Position numbers and translations under genes: made by a program. Under the pieces are notes generated by a model. It did no database searches, had not been told where the DNA came from, and worked only from the letters and a program-made list of their open reading frames with translations. DNA of 35,339 nt from Mycobacterium kyogaense (GTDB lineage Bacteria > Actinomycetota > Actinomycetes > Mycobacteriales > Mycobacteriaceae): contig NZ_QJUA01000047.1 in assembly GCF_003254575.1 (NCBI RefSeq), forward strand, positions 1 through 35,339, in the 5' to 3' direction. Below are positions 22,075 to 30,079 of this stretch, one piece after another (position 1 is the stretch's first letter; each line of letters opens with the position of its first letter).

Positions 22075-23294
22075 CGGCCCCTGCCGAGGCCGCAGAGGCC
22101 GCGGGGGTGCTACGCACCACGACGGCGGTGCGGACGCGGTCGACGTCGCTGCTCGACCGTGCCCGGGCGGGCGACTCCCCGTGGTTCACGATTGATGACG
22201 ATGCCGTGGAGCGGGTGGCCGACGCCGTGGCGACGCTGACCCGCAGCAGGTTCCCCGATCTCGACATCCCCCCACACAGCCGATGGCGCCACTTCGGCGT
22301 CGGCGGTGTCGACCGAGCCGGCGCGCTCACCGAGCGACTCGACGATGCGGCCGCCGCTGATCGCGCCCGCGCCATGATCGACCTGACCGTGGTGAGCGTG
22401 CTACTCGACGCCGGAGCTGGTGCGGACTGGGGGTTCCTCGAGGACGGAGTGCGCTATCAGCGTTCCGAAGGTCTCGCGGTGGCCAGCTGGCACGGCTTCG
22501 TCGACGGCGCGTTCTCCAGCGACCCGCACCACCCGCTGCAGGTCGACGCTCACGCGCTGCGAGCTCTGACCGTCGAGGACCTCGCGGCCGTGCTGCAGGT
22601 CTCCCCCGACAATCCGCTGGTGGGTCTGGCGGGCCGGGTCCAATTGATGCGCAGCCTGGGCGCCGCGCTCGCCGAGCAACCCGAGGTGTTCGGGCCGGCC
22701 GGCAGACCCGGTGGACTGTTCGACGCTTCGTCGGCGTCCTCGGGCGTCGTCGACGCCCATGACCTGCTGGTCCACCTGCTCACCTCGCTGTCACGAATCT
22801 GGCCGTCCGGCAACGTGATCGGCACCGAACCACTGGGTGACTGCTGGCGACACGGCGCGGTGGACGGCCCAGGCGCGACCGCCGGCTGGCTGCCGCTGCA
22901 CAAGCTCTCGCAGTGGCTCACCTACTCGCTGATCGAACCGCTGCAGTGGGCCGGGGTGACGGTCACCGGGATCGACACCCTGACGGGGTTGCCCGAATAC
23001 CGCAACGGCGGACTGCTGCTCGACAGTGGCGTGCTGCGGCTTCGAGACCCCCGGTGGGCCGAGAAAGATTGGGCGCCGGGCGATGAACCGGTGGTCGAGT
23101 GGCGTGGACTGACCGTCGCCCTGCTCGACGAGATCGCCCCGCTGGTGCGTGCGCTCCTCGGCGTCGACGAGGCGACCATGCCGCTTGCGTGTGTATTGGA
23201 GGGCGGCACCTGGGCGGCCGGGCGGGAAACCGCGCAGCGGCTGCGTGGCGGACTGCCTCCGCTGAACGTGCTCAGTGACGGGACGGTGTTCTAG
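22071..23294 (+). CDS. urc4: URC4: DUF1688 uracil catabolism protein
   Basis: A 407-residue cytosolic protein. Family features are LLDRARAGDSPWFTIDDDA near the start, SRWRHFGVGGVDR, YQRSEGLAVASWHGFVDGAF (first 20 positions shown), PLGDCWRHGAV and GWLPLHKLSQWLTYSLIEPL. This is DUF1688 (URC4), which is essential in the yeast URC pathway and acts with URC1 on the UMP-derived ring; its exact reaction is not settled. GTG 22071 overlaps the urc1 stop by four bases (GTGA) and the stop TAG at 23292-23294 abuts the upp ATG with no gap. The length is typical. Confidence 0.9.
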   Translation: MTAPAEAAEAAGVLRTTTAVRTRSTSLLDRARAGDSPWFTIDDDAVERVADAVATLTRSRFPDLDIPPHSRWRHFGVGGVDRAGALTERLDDAAAADRARAMIDLTVVSVLLDAGAGADWGFLEDGVRYQRSEGLAVASWHGFVDGAFSSDPHHPLQVDAHALRALTVEDLAAVLQVSPDNPLVGLAGRVQLMRSLGAALAEQPEVFGPAGRPGGLFDASSASSGVVDAHDLLVHLLTSLSRIWPSGNVIGTEPLGDCWRHGAVDGPGATAGWLPLHKLSQWLTYSLIEPLQWAGVTVTGIDTLTGLPEYRNGGLLLDSGVLRLRDPRWAEKDWAPGDEPVVEWRGLTVALLDEIAPLVRALLGVDEATMPLACVLEGGTWAAGRETAQRLRGGLPPLNVLSDGTVF

Positions 23295-23936
23295 ATGACT
23301 TCCTCCACATCCGGGGTGACCCTGGTCGACCATCCACTGGTCCAGCACAAGATCACGCTCATGCGCCGCCGCGACGCATCGACCAACACGTTCCGCCGCT
23401 TGGTGCGCGAAGTGTCCGCGCTCATGGCGTACGAGGTGCTGCGCGATGTGGCGCTGCACGACGTCGAGGTGGACACCCCGATGGAGACCACCACCGGCAA
23501 GGTCATCGACGGCAAGAAGGTGGTGTTCGTCTCGGTGCTGCGGGCGGGCACCGGCATCCTGGACGGGATGCTCGACGCTGTGCCGTCGGCTCGCGTCGGC
23601 CACATCGGGCTCTACCGCGAGCCGAAAACGCAAGTGACGGTTGAGTACTACTTCAAAATGCCCAGCGACCTGGTCGAGCGCGACGTCGTCGTGCTCGACC
23701 CTCTGCTGGCCACCGGCCACTCGGCGACCGCCGCGGTCGAGCGGGTGCGCGAGCTCAACCCGAAATCGGTCAAGTTCGTCTGCCTGGTCACCTGCCCGGA
23801 AGGGATCGCGGCGATGACGCAGGCTCACCCCGATGTGCCGATCTACACCGCTGCCATCGATCGGGAGCTCGACAGCAACGGCTACATCCTGCCCGGCCTC
23901 GGCGACATCGGAGACCGCATCTTCGGCACCAAATAG
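23295..23936 (+). CDS. upp: Uracil phosphoribosyltransferase
   Basis: A 213-residue enzyme that makes UMP from uracil and PRPP. It contains HPLVQHKITLMRR at the start, SVLRAGTGILDGML, the PRPP loop VVVLDPLLATGHSATAAV and the uracil-binding end YILPGLGDIGDRIFGTK. Length and motifs are standard for Upp. In this operon it corresponds to URC6, the entry step of the URC route, and it may also serve pyrimidine salvage if no other upp exists in the genome. It starts directly after the urc4 stop codon. Confidence 0.93.
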   Translation: MTSSTSGVTLVDHPLVQHKITLMRRRDASTNTFRRLVREVSALMAYEVLRDVALHDVEVDTPMETTTGKVIDGKKVVFVSVLRAGTGILDGMLDAVPSARVGHIGLYREPKTQVTVEYYFKMPSDLVERDVVVLDPLLATGHSATAAVERVRELNPKSVKFVCLVTCPEGIAAMTQAHPDVPIYTAAIDRELDSNGYILPGLGDIGDRIFGTK

Positions 23937-23955
23937 GCCCCCGTCCCCAGGGGCC
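23936..23955 (+). terminator. GC hairpin between upp and aceA
   Basis: GGCCCC (23936-23941) pairs with GGGGCC (23950-23955) across an eight-base loop. It starts on the last base of the upp stop codon and may end the URC operon transcript just before the aceA promoter. There is no T-run. Confidence 0.4.
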
Positions 23956-23961
23956 CCGCTC

Positions 23962-23967
23962 TAGGGT
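23962..23967 (+). promoter_or_regulatory. -10 box TAGGGT for leaderless aceA
   Basis: TAGGGT fits TAnnnT and lies five bases before ATG 23973. There is no Shine-Dalgarno sequence in those bases. aceA therefore seems to have its own leaderless promoter and not to be part of the URC operon. Confidence 0.55.
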
Positions 23968-23972
23968 GGGTC

Positions 23973-26261
23973 ATGGCCATCACCGAAGCTGACCTCGCGC
24001 CGCAGACACCGTTCGAGCGCGATGTCGTCGACACCCAACGCTATTTCGACAGCCCCCGGTTCGAGGGCATCATCCGGCTCTACACCGCGCGTCAGGTCGC
24101 CGAGCAGCGCGGCACGATTCCCGCCGACTACCCGGTCGCGCGCGAGGCCGCCACCGCGTTCCACCCCCACCTGCGTGAGCTGTTCGCCCAGGGCAGGAGC
24201 ATCACGACGTTCGGCCCCTACTCCCCCGGCCAGGCCGTGGTGATGAAACGGATGGGCATCGAAGGGATCTACCTCGGCGGCTGGGCCACCTCGGCGAAGG
24301 GGTCCATCAGCGAGGATCCGGGACCCGACCTGGCCAGCTATCCGCTCAGCCAGGTGCCCGAGGAAGCGGCCGGCATCGTCCGCGCGCTGCTGACCGCCGA
24401 CCGCAACCAGCAGTACCTGCGGCTCCAGATGACCCCCGAGCAACGCGCAACCACGCCGGAATACGACTACCGGCCGTTCATCATCGCCGACGCGGACACC
24501 GGTCACGGCGGAGATCCCCACGTGCGCAACCTGATTCGGCGCTTCGTCGAGAACGGAGTGCCGGGCTACCACATCGAGGACCAACGGCCGGGCACCAAGA
24601 AGTGCGGCCACCAGGGCGGCAAGGTGCTGGTGCCCTCGGACGAGCAGATCAAGCGGCTCAACACCGCGCGCTTCCAACTCGACATCATGCGGGTGCCGGG
24701 CATCATCGTCGCGCGCACCGACGCCGAGGCGGCCAACCTGATCGACAGCCGGGCCGACGAACGAGACCAGCCGTTCCTGCTCGGCGTCACCAACCTCAAG
24801 ATCCCGTCGTACAAGTCCTGCTTCCTGGCGATGGTGCGCCGCTTCTACGACAAGGGCGTGACCGAGCTGAACGGCCACCTGCTCTACGCGCTCCCCGATG
24901 GCGAGTACGCCACCGCCGAAGCGTGGCTGGGTCGCCAGGGCGTACTGGACCTCATCGACCAGACCGCGGCGGCATGGCAGGACGGCGCCGAGCAGTCGTT
25001 GGATGCGGCGTTCGACACCGTCGAGTCCCGCTTCGTCGACGCCTGGCAGGACGACGCCGGCCTCGACACCTACGCCGGCGCGGTGGCCGACCTGCTCGAG
25101 TTCCGCGAGCGTGAGGGCGAATCGGCGGCGATGAGCGCCAGCCAGTGGCGCTCGTTCGCCGAACGTGCGCCGCTCTACGTGGCCCGGGAGAAGGCCAAGG
25201 AACTCGGGGCCGATGTCGCGTGGGACTGCGAGCGGGCCAAGACGCCCGAGGGGTACTACCAGGTACGCGGCGGCATTCCGTACGCGATCGCCAAGTCCCT
25301 GGCCGCGGCCCCGTTCGCCGACATCCTGTGGATGGAGACCAAGACCGCCGACCTGGCCGACGCGAAGGAGTTCGCCGACGCCATCCACGCGGTCTATCCC
25401 GACAAGATGCTGGCCTACAACCTCTCCCCGTCGTTCAACTGGGACACCACCGGGATGACCGACGAGGAGATGCGTGCCTTCCCCGAGGAAATCGGGAAGA
25501 TGGGCTTCGTCTTCAACTTCATCACCTACGGCGGCCACCAGGTCGACGGCGTGGCATCCGAGGAGTTCGCGACCTCGCTGCGCCAGGAGGGAATGCTGGC
25601 GCTGGCCCGGTTGCAGCGCAAGATGCGCCTCGTCGAATCGCCCTACCGCACCCCGCAGACACTCGTCGGCGGCCCGCGCTCCGATGCCGCACTGGCGGCG
25701 TCGTCCGGCCGCACGGCGACGACGAAGTCGATGGGCAAGGGGTCCACGCAGCACCAGCACCTGGTGCAGACCGAGGTGCCCAAGAAGCTGCTCGAGGACT
25801 GGCTGGCGCTGTGGAGCGAGCACAACAAGCTGCCGGAGAGGCTGCGGGTGCAGCTGCGGCCGCGGCGTGCCGGCTCGGACGTGCTGGACCTGCAGATACT
25901 CGGTGAGGGTGAAGAGCCGCTGGCCAACGTCGTCGTCGACCCGATCAAGGACCGGCACGGCCGCAGCATCCTGACGGTGCGTGACCAGAACACCTTCGCC
26001 GAGCAGCTTCGGCAGAAGCGGTTGATGGACGTGATCCACCTGTGGCTCATCCACCGCTTCAAAGCCGAGATCGTGTACTACGTGACGCCGACCGAGGACA
26101 ACATCTATCAGACCGAGAAGATGAAGAGCCACGGCATCTTCAGCGATGTCTACCAGGAAGTCGGCGAGATCATCGTCGCCGACGTGAACCAGCCGCGCAT
26201 CGACGAGCTGCTCAATCCCGATCGCGAGGCGTTGACCCGGCTCATCGCCAAGCAGGACTGA
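23973..26261 (+). CDS. aceA: Isocitrate lyase, long form (ICL2)
   Basis: A 762-residue enzyme of the long ICL2 class (short ICL1 is about 430). The N-terminal catalytic barrel has ADADTGHGG, EDQRPGTKKCGH with the catalytic Cys211, and NLSPSFNW further on. The C-terminal extension (about 600-762: GKGSTQHQHLVQTEV, VVVDPIKDRHGRSILTVRDQ, FSDVYQEVGEIIVAD) is the domain that in M. tuberculosis ICL2 binds acetyl-CoA and switches the enzyme on. It cleaves isocitrate to glyoxylate and succinate and also serves as methylisocitrate lyase. In M. tuberculosis H37Rv the gene is split; here it is intact. Confidence 0.95.
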   Translation: MAITEADLAPQTPFERDVVDTQRYFDSPRFEGIIRLYTARQVAEQRGTIPADYPVAREAATAFHPHLRELFAQGRSITTFGPYSPGQAVVMKRMGIEGIYLGGWATSAKGSISEDPGPDLASYPLSQVPEEAAGIVRALLTADRNQQYLRLQMTPEQRATTPEYDYRPFIIADADTGHGGDPHVRNLIRRFVENGVPGYHIEDQRPGTKKCGHQGGKVLVPSDEQIKRLNTARFQLDIMRVPGIIVARTDAEAANLIDSRADERDQPFLLGVTNLKIPSYKSCFLAMVRRFYDKGVTELNGHLLYALPDGEYATAEAWLGRQGVLDLIDQTAAAWQDGAEQSLDAAFDTVESRFVDAWQDDAGLDTYAGAVADLLEFREREGESAAMSASQWRSFAERAPLYVAREKAKELGADVAWDCERAKTPEGYYQVRGGIPYAIAKSLAAAPFADILWMETKTADLADAKEFADAIHAVYPDKMLAYNLSPSFNWDTTGMTDEEMRAFPEEIGKMGFVFNFITYGGHQVDGVASEEFATSLRQEGMLALARLQRKMRLVESPYRTPQTLVGGPRSDAALAASSGRTATTKSMGKGSTQHQHLVQTEVPKKLLEDWLALWSEHNKLPERLRVQLRPRRAGSDVLDLQILGEGEEPLANVVVDPIKDRHGRSILTVRDQNTFAEQLRQKRLMDVIHLWLIHRFKAEIVYYVTPTEDNIYQTEKMKSHGIFSDVYQEVGEIIVADVNQPRIDELLNPDREALTRLIAKQD

Positions 26262-26264
26262 GGG

Positions 26265-27035
26265 CTACAGCAGCGCGGCGGCGCGGCGCAGAAGATCGCG
26301 CCACTGCGCGACGACGGCCGCGTCGGTGACGAGGAACTGCCCCAGGCGGGTCGCGTCGGGCCCGGCGGGCATCGGCGCGGCCGGCAGGTAGCCGTCGGAG
26401 GTGCCGAGTGACCGCGCGCTCGACACGACGTCACCGTCGCGTAGCCACTGCGGCACCGGGCCGCAGGCGTAGGGCAGGTCGGGCAGCGCGGCGGCCAGCG
26501 CGACGTCGGCGGCCACCCCGATGCTGGTGGCTCCGCTGAACGCCACCAGCGCCGGAAGCCCGAGCCGCTCGGCGCGACGCATTGCGCGGCGCACCCCGCC
26601 GAGGCGACCGCACCGCAGTACGACGACGTCGGCGCACTGGGGATCTGCGGCGAGCACGTCGGCGTCGACGGCGACCGGGAGGTCGACGCGGCGCCGGATC
26701 GCGGCGGCCTGCTCAGCGGTGCAGTCGATGAGGTGCGCCACGTCCGGTGCGGCCTCCCGGATCAGCATCACCGCAGCGTCGATGTCTCGGCCGACCGCCA
26801 CCGTCGGGCGAGCGGCGTCGACCGGCACCCGGCCGCGCAGCGCGTCGGGCCAGCCGACCGTGCTCGGCTCCATGGCCGCGGTCAGCCAGCGAGCCGCCAG
26901 CTCGGCGGAAGCGCCAGGGGGCGGGCTGAATTCACCCCACCCCTGCGGCCCCTCCACCAGGACCCCGTAGCGGGGGCCGCCGGCAGCCGGGATCGCGAAC
27001 ACGGGCGCGTCATCGAGATCGATCCAAGTTCTCAC
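26265..27035 (-). CDS. Shrunken MenC-like enolase-superfamily protein, probably without catalysis
   Basis: A 256-residue protein. Segments align with mycobacterial o-succinylbenzoate synthase (MenC, about 326 residues): VLVEGPQGWGEFSPP, GRVPVDAARPTVAV, RRRVDLPVAVDADVLAADP and PLGG-like RLGGV. The stretch that should carry the KxK motif, the DANGGW metal ligand and the LEQP metal ligand is missing (about 45 residues lost after residue 90). The second catalytic Lys is Arg141 (VVVLRCGRLGG). It cannot work as a normal MenC. GTG 27035 follows TAGCTT by eight bases. It stands alone, away from other menaquinone genes. Confidence 0.7.
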   Translation of the reverse strand: MRTWIDLDDAPVFAIPAAGGPRYGVLVEGPQGWGEFSPPPGASAELAARWLTAAMEPSTVGWPDALRGRVPVDAARPTVAVGRDIDAAVMLIREAAPDVAHLIDCTAEQAAAIRRRVDLPVAVDADVLAADPQCADVVVLRCGRLGGVRRAMRRAERLGLPALVAFSGATSIGVAADVALAAALPDLPYACGPVPQWLRDGDVVSSARSLGTSDGYLPAAPMPAGPDATRLGQFLVTDAAVVAQWRDLLRRAAALL

Positions 27036-27043
27036 TGACCGAC

Positions 27044-27064
27044 AAGCTAGCCCGTGACTACGCT
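27044..27064. promoter_or_regulatory. Divergent leaderless promoters
   Basis: On the minus strand TAGCTT (27044-27049) lies eight bases before GTG 27035. On the plus strand TACGCT (27059-27064) lies six bases before GTG 27071. Only 35 bp separate the two starts, so the -10 boxes are back to back and the -35 regions must lie inside or beyond the opposite transcript start. Confidence 0.5.
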
Positions 27065-27070
27065 GGTCCG

Positions 27071-27808
27071 GTGGCCGGTGCCCCGTTCCTGCTGTTGTCG
27101 ATTCGCGGCGAGGACGACGCGGCCGCAGACGAGTACGCCGCGGTCATGCGATTCGCCGGGCTCGACACGCAGAGCCTGCACCGCATCGGGCTCACCCATC
27201 AACCGCTCGGCGACCTCGATCTGGCGGACTGGTCGGGCATCATCCTCGGCGGCGGGCCGTTCACCGTCAGCGACGATCCCGCCACGAAATCACCGGTGCA
27301 GCAGCGTGTCGAGGGCGAGCTCGCCGACCTCGTCGCCTCGGTCGTCGCCTCCGACTTCCCCTTCCTGGGGTGCTGCTACGGCATCGGCATCCTCGGCGCC
27401 GCGGTCGGGGCGAGCATCGACCGCTCACACAGCGAACCGGTCGGGCCGCTGACCGTCGAGCTGACCGACGAGGGGCGCGCCGATCCCCTCTTCGCAGGCC
27501 TGCCGGACACTTTCGACGCGTTCGGCGGCCACAAGGAGGCGGCCTCGGTGCTGCCGGACCACGCGACCCGGCTCGCCCGCTCCGCCGACTGCCCGGTCCA
27601 GGCGTTCCGCGTCGGCGCCAACGTGTATGCCACGCAGTTCCATCCCGAGCTCGACGCCGACGGGCTGTGCACCCGCATCGACGCCTACAAGAACGACGGC
27701 TACTTCGCGCCCGACACCGCCGAGACGCTCAAAGATGCCGCACGCCGCCGCCCGGTCACCCACCCGATGGCGATCCTGCGCGCGTTCACGCAGAGATATG
27801 GCCGCTAG
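27071..27808 (+). CDS. Class I glutamine amidotransferase
   Basis: A 245-residue protein of the GMP-synthase-like class I amidotransferase group. The oxyanion turn is GIILGGGPFTVSDD, the nucleophile is Cys102 in FLGCCYGIGIL, and the His is in ATQFHPELD. Stand-alone members of this type (often called glutamine amidotransferase or GuaA-like) release ammonia from glutamine for an unknown partner. No synthetase gene is adjacent. GTG 27071 fits a leaderless start. The stop overlaps the convergent Dabb gene by four bases. Confidence 0.88.
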   Translation: MAGAPFLLLSIRGEDDAAADEYAAVMRFAGLDTQSLHRIGLTHQPLGDLDLADWSGIILGGGPFTVSDDPATKSPVQQRVEGELADLVASVVASDFPFLGCCYGIGILGAAVGASIDRSHSEPVGPLTVELTDEGRADPLFAGLPDTFDAFGGHKEAASVLPDHATRLARSADCPVQAFRVGANVYATQFHPELDADGLCTRIDAYKNDGYFAPDTAETLKDAARRRPVTHPMAILRAFTQRYGR

Positions 27809-28095
27809 GCCGGAAGCTCCATCTGCGCCCGCGCGATCTGCTCGATCATCGGCGCCAGGCGCGCCCGCAGCGCATTGTGCTCGTCGTCGGCGTCGTATCC
27901 GCGATAGGCGTCGGCGTCGGTGAAATCGGCGACGATGACGAGGTCCCAATTGCCTTCGCGCAGGCCGGCATCCGAGCCCATCGAATACGCCACCGTGCCG
28001 GGGCAGTTCAGATTCCGCAGACCCTGCTGAATCTGCGCGAGTTCGGCGGCGTCATAACCGCCCTTGAGCTTGGCGAGCACCACGCTGCGGATCAT
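27805..28095 (-). CDS. Dabb-type stress-responsive A/B-barrel protein
   Basis: A 96-residue protein that fits the Dabb (dimeric alpha-beta barrel) family: MIRSVVLAKLKGGYDAAEL at the start and WDLVIVADFTDADAYRGY with a later HNALRARLAPMI. Such proteins form homodimers with a ferredoxin-like fold; the function is mostly unknown. ATG 28095 is preferred over longer in-frame starts because TACGGT lies six bases upstream on the minus strand (leaderless) and because the domain begins there. It is convergent and overlapping with the amidotransferase gene. Confidence 0.82.
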   Translation of the reverse strand: MIRSVVLAKLKGGYDAAELAQIQQGLRNLNCPGTVAYSMGSDAGLREGNWDLVIVADFTDADAYRGYDADDEHNALRARLAPMIEQIARAQMELPA

Positions 28096-28101
28096 CCGCG
28101 C

Positions 28102-28107
28102 ACCGTA
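28102..28107 (-). promoter_or_regulatory. -10 box TACGGT for the Dabb gene
   Basis: On the minus strand TACGGT is followed by six bases and ATG 28095, with no ribosome binding site. It lies between the Dabb start and the stop codon of the SGNH hydrolase gene at 28115. Confidence 0.45.
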
Positions 28108-28114
28108 ACAGTTC

Positions 28115-28804
28115 TCAGTACGGCGCGAGTTGGGTGCCGATGAGCGGCGCGATCTTGTCGGCCATGTACGTGTGGCCGGCATCGGTGGGGTGCACACCGT
28201 CGGCGCCGATGAGGTCGGGGCGCCCGACGAACCACCGGGCGGCGATCGGATCGACGAACGTCGCCCCGGCGAGCTGGGCCTGATAGCTCAGGATGTCGCG
28301 GATCCGCAGAACCTCCGGCGGCGGATCGGCCGTCGGCCACGGCGGCCCGATGACCAGCATCTTCGCCGACCTGGCGATCTGGCGAGCCAAGTTGAGCGTG
28401 CCGTACATCGCGATCGACAGGCGGGTCGGTTCGACCTTCATGTCGTTGCGCGACCCGAAGAACACCACCAGGGTGTCGTTGGGTTTGACGGCCCGCACCG
28501 TGAGGTCCTCGAAGACGCTGCCGCGGTTGCCGCGTGTGCAGTATCCGGCGCCGCCCTCCGCGGCCACGGTGGGTGTGACCGGGATGCCGTGATTGCTCAG
28601 CGCCTGCCACACCTGCGGCGCCCAGCCCTGCGGACCGTTGCCGCCCTGATCGCTGCCCGTGGTGTACGAATCGCCGATCACGGCGACTCGGTTGACGGCG
28701 TAGTCGAGGGCTTGCACCTGGCGGTGAGTGACGGCAGGAGCGGGTGCGCTGAAGAAGCCGAACAGCATGGCGGCAGCGAGGATCCACGTCAGCACACGAC
28801 TCAC
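28115..28804 (-). CDS. Secreted SGNH/GDSL hydrolase
   Basis: A 229-residue precursor. A signal peptide (VLTWILAAAMLFGFFSAPAPA) is followed by an SGNH domain with block I VAVIGDSYTTGSD (Ser nucleophile), block III FFGSRND and block V DGVHPTDAGH (Asp/His). The order and spacing are those of an esterase or acyl-hydrolase acting outside the membrane. A membrane acyltransferase gene lies 63 bp upstream in the same direction, so the pair may add and remove acyl groups on an envelope glycan or glycolipid. GTG 28804 has TAGGCT six bases upstream. Confidence 0.88.
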   Translation of the reverse strand: MSRVLTWILAAAMLFGFFSAPAPAVTHRQVQALDYAVNRVAVIGDSYTTGSDQGGNGPQGWAPQVWQALSNHGIPVTPTVAAEGGAGYCTRGNRGSVFEDLTVRAVKPNDTLVVFFGSRNDMKVEPTRLSIAMYGTLNLARQIARSAKMLVIGPPWPTADPPPEVLRIRDILSYQAQLAGATFVDPIAARWFVGRPDLIGADGVHPTDAGHTYMADKIAPLIGTQLAPY

Positions 28805-28810
28805 TGGACC

Positions 28811-28816
28811 AGCCTA
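28811..28816 (-). promoter_or_regulatory. -10 box TAGGCT for the SGNH hydrolase gene
   Basis: On the minus strand TAGGCT is followed by six bases and then GTG 28804. This gives the hydrolase its own leaderless transcript in the gap after the acyltransferase gene. Confidence 0.5.
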
Positions 28817-28867
28817 GGGTCGGGCCCGTCGGGCCGGCGCGCCGACTCGCCGCGCATCACGATGTCG

Positions 28868-30079
28868 TCATCCCGCCCGCGCGGTGACCGGCTGCAGCCG
28901 TCCCTGGGGCGAAGCCGAGAGGCTAGCCGGTGGCGTGCGGGGCTCGATCATCCGGCGCATCCAGCGGCGCGCCGGTTCCTCGACGACGTGGTAGAGCAGG
29001 GCGGCCAGGAGGCCGGACACGAGCACCAGGCCGAGCACGGTGAATTTCGCCGACCAGCTGGGCACCAGCGTGATCGCGAACTGCTGGACCGCCCAGTTCC
29101 ACATCGTGTGCACGATCTCGTGGATCATGTACAGCCCGAACGAGATGTGCCCGAGATAGACCATCACCGACGTCGACAGCAGCGCGGGCAGCGTGCCCGC
29201 TCCGATGGACAGCGTGATCACCAGAGGGACGAACAGCACGTCGACGAGCCCGCCGGCGTCGAGCATGTCCTGGGGCGGATAGGCGTCCAGGAGATAGAGG
29301 CCACCGATGATCGTGGCGCCCAGAGCGAGCGCGCCCAGGCCGGCGGCCTGGCGGGCCCGATCGGACAGCTGTAGCCGGCGGACCGCCGCACAGGCCAGCG
29401 CCCCCGCGGTGAACTGCATGATGATGCGGGGCAGCCAGCTCCACGGGGTGTAGAAGACGCCGTGGGCGAGCAGCAGCAGCGTGGGCGCCAGGGCGGCCGC
29501 GACCGCGAGCCACATGAGCCCCCGCGCGCGGGTCACGCCAGCGATGCGGAACACCACCAGGACCAGCCCGCCGAAGAGAAGGTAGGCAAGCCACTCGGCG
29601 CTGATCGACCAGGCCGGACCGTCCCAGCTGGAGCCGTCGAAGTACGGCTGGAACCACAGCTGTACCAGAAACACCTGTTTGAGCCAGCTCAACGCGTTCA
29701 GTGACGCGATGACGTCCGGCGGCAGCGGGAACCGTCCCACGTAGAGGGTGAACACCGCGAACGCCGCGGCCAGGTGCATGGTCACCAGATACACCGGCCA
29801 CACGCGGGCCAGGCGCAGCCACAGGAATCTCAACGTGGCGCGGGTCGACCAGGCCTCGCCCATCCGATCGAGGTAGTTCCACGTCAGCACGAAGCCGCTG
29901 AGGATGAAGAAGAGGTCGACGCCCTGGGCGCCGGCGTTCAGGATCGGCGCCAGCGCACTGCGCACCCCGGGCGACGCTTCGGCCAGCAGCGGCCGGAAGT
30001 GGAAGAGCACAACCCACAGCGCGGCCACGATGCGCAGGCCCGACAGGGCTCTGATCTCACCGGTGCGCACACGACTCAT
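28868..30079 (-). CDS. Acyltransferase 3-family membrane protein
   Basis: A 403-residue protein with about ten membrane segments. The family start is RALSGLRIVAALWVVLFHF with the conserved His of the first segment, then VDLFFILSGFVLTW with the Arg/Phe motif, and LGHISFGLYMIHEIVH near the end. It ends in a basic cytosolic tail. Such OafA/acyltransferase 3 proteins O-acylate cell-surface sugars using cytosolic acyl-CoA. There is no fused SGNH domain; instead a separate SGNH hydrolase gene follows. ATG 30079 faces a 177-bp intergenic region full of small repeats. Confidence 0.9.
   Translation of the reverse strand: MSRVRTGEIRALSGLRIVAALWVVLFHFRPLLAEASPGVRSALAPILNAGAQGVDLFFILSGFVLTWNYLDRMGEAWSTRATLRFLWLRLARVWPVYLVTMHLAAAFAVFTLYVGRFPLPPDVIASLNALSWLKQVFLVQLWFQPYFDGSSWDGPAWSISAEWLAYLLFGGLVLVVFRIAGVTRARGLMWLAVAAALAPTLLLLAHGVFYTPWSWLPRIIMQFTAGALACAAVRRLQLSDRARQAAGLGALALGATIIGGLYLLDAYPPQDMLDAGGLVDVLFVPLVITLSIGAGTLPALLSTSVMVYLGHISFGLYMIHEIVHTMWNWAVQQFAITLVPSWSAKFTVLGLVLVSGLLAALLYHVVEEPARRWMRRMIEPRTPPASLSASPQGRLQPVTARAG

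Noticed and set aside
28130..29374. Plus-strand 414-codon frame opposite the SGNH and acyltransferase genes
   Set aside because: It is Arg/His-rich without domain pattern, and crosses two real genes and their gap.
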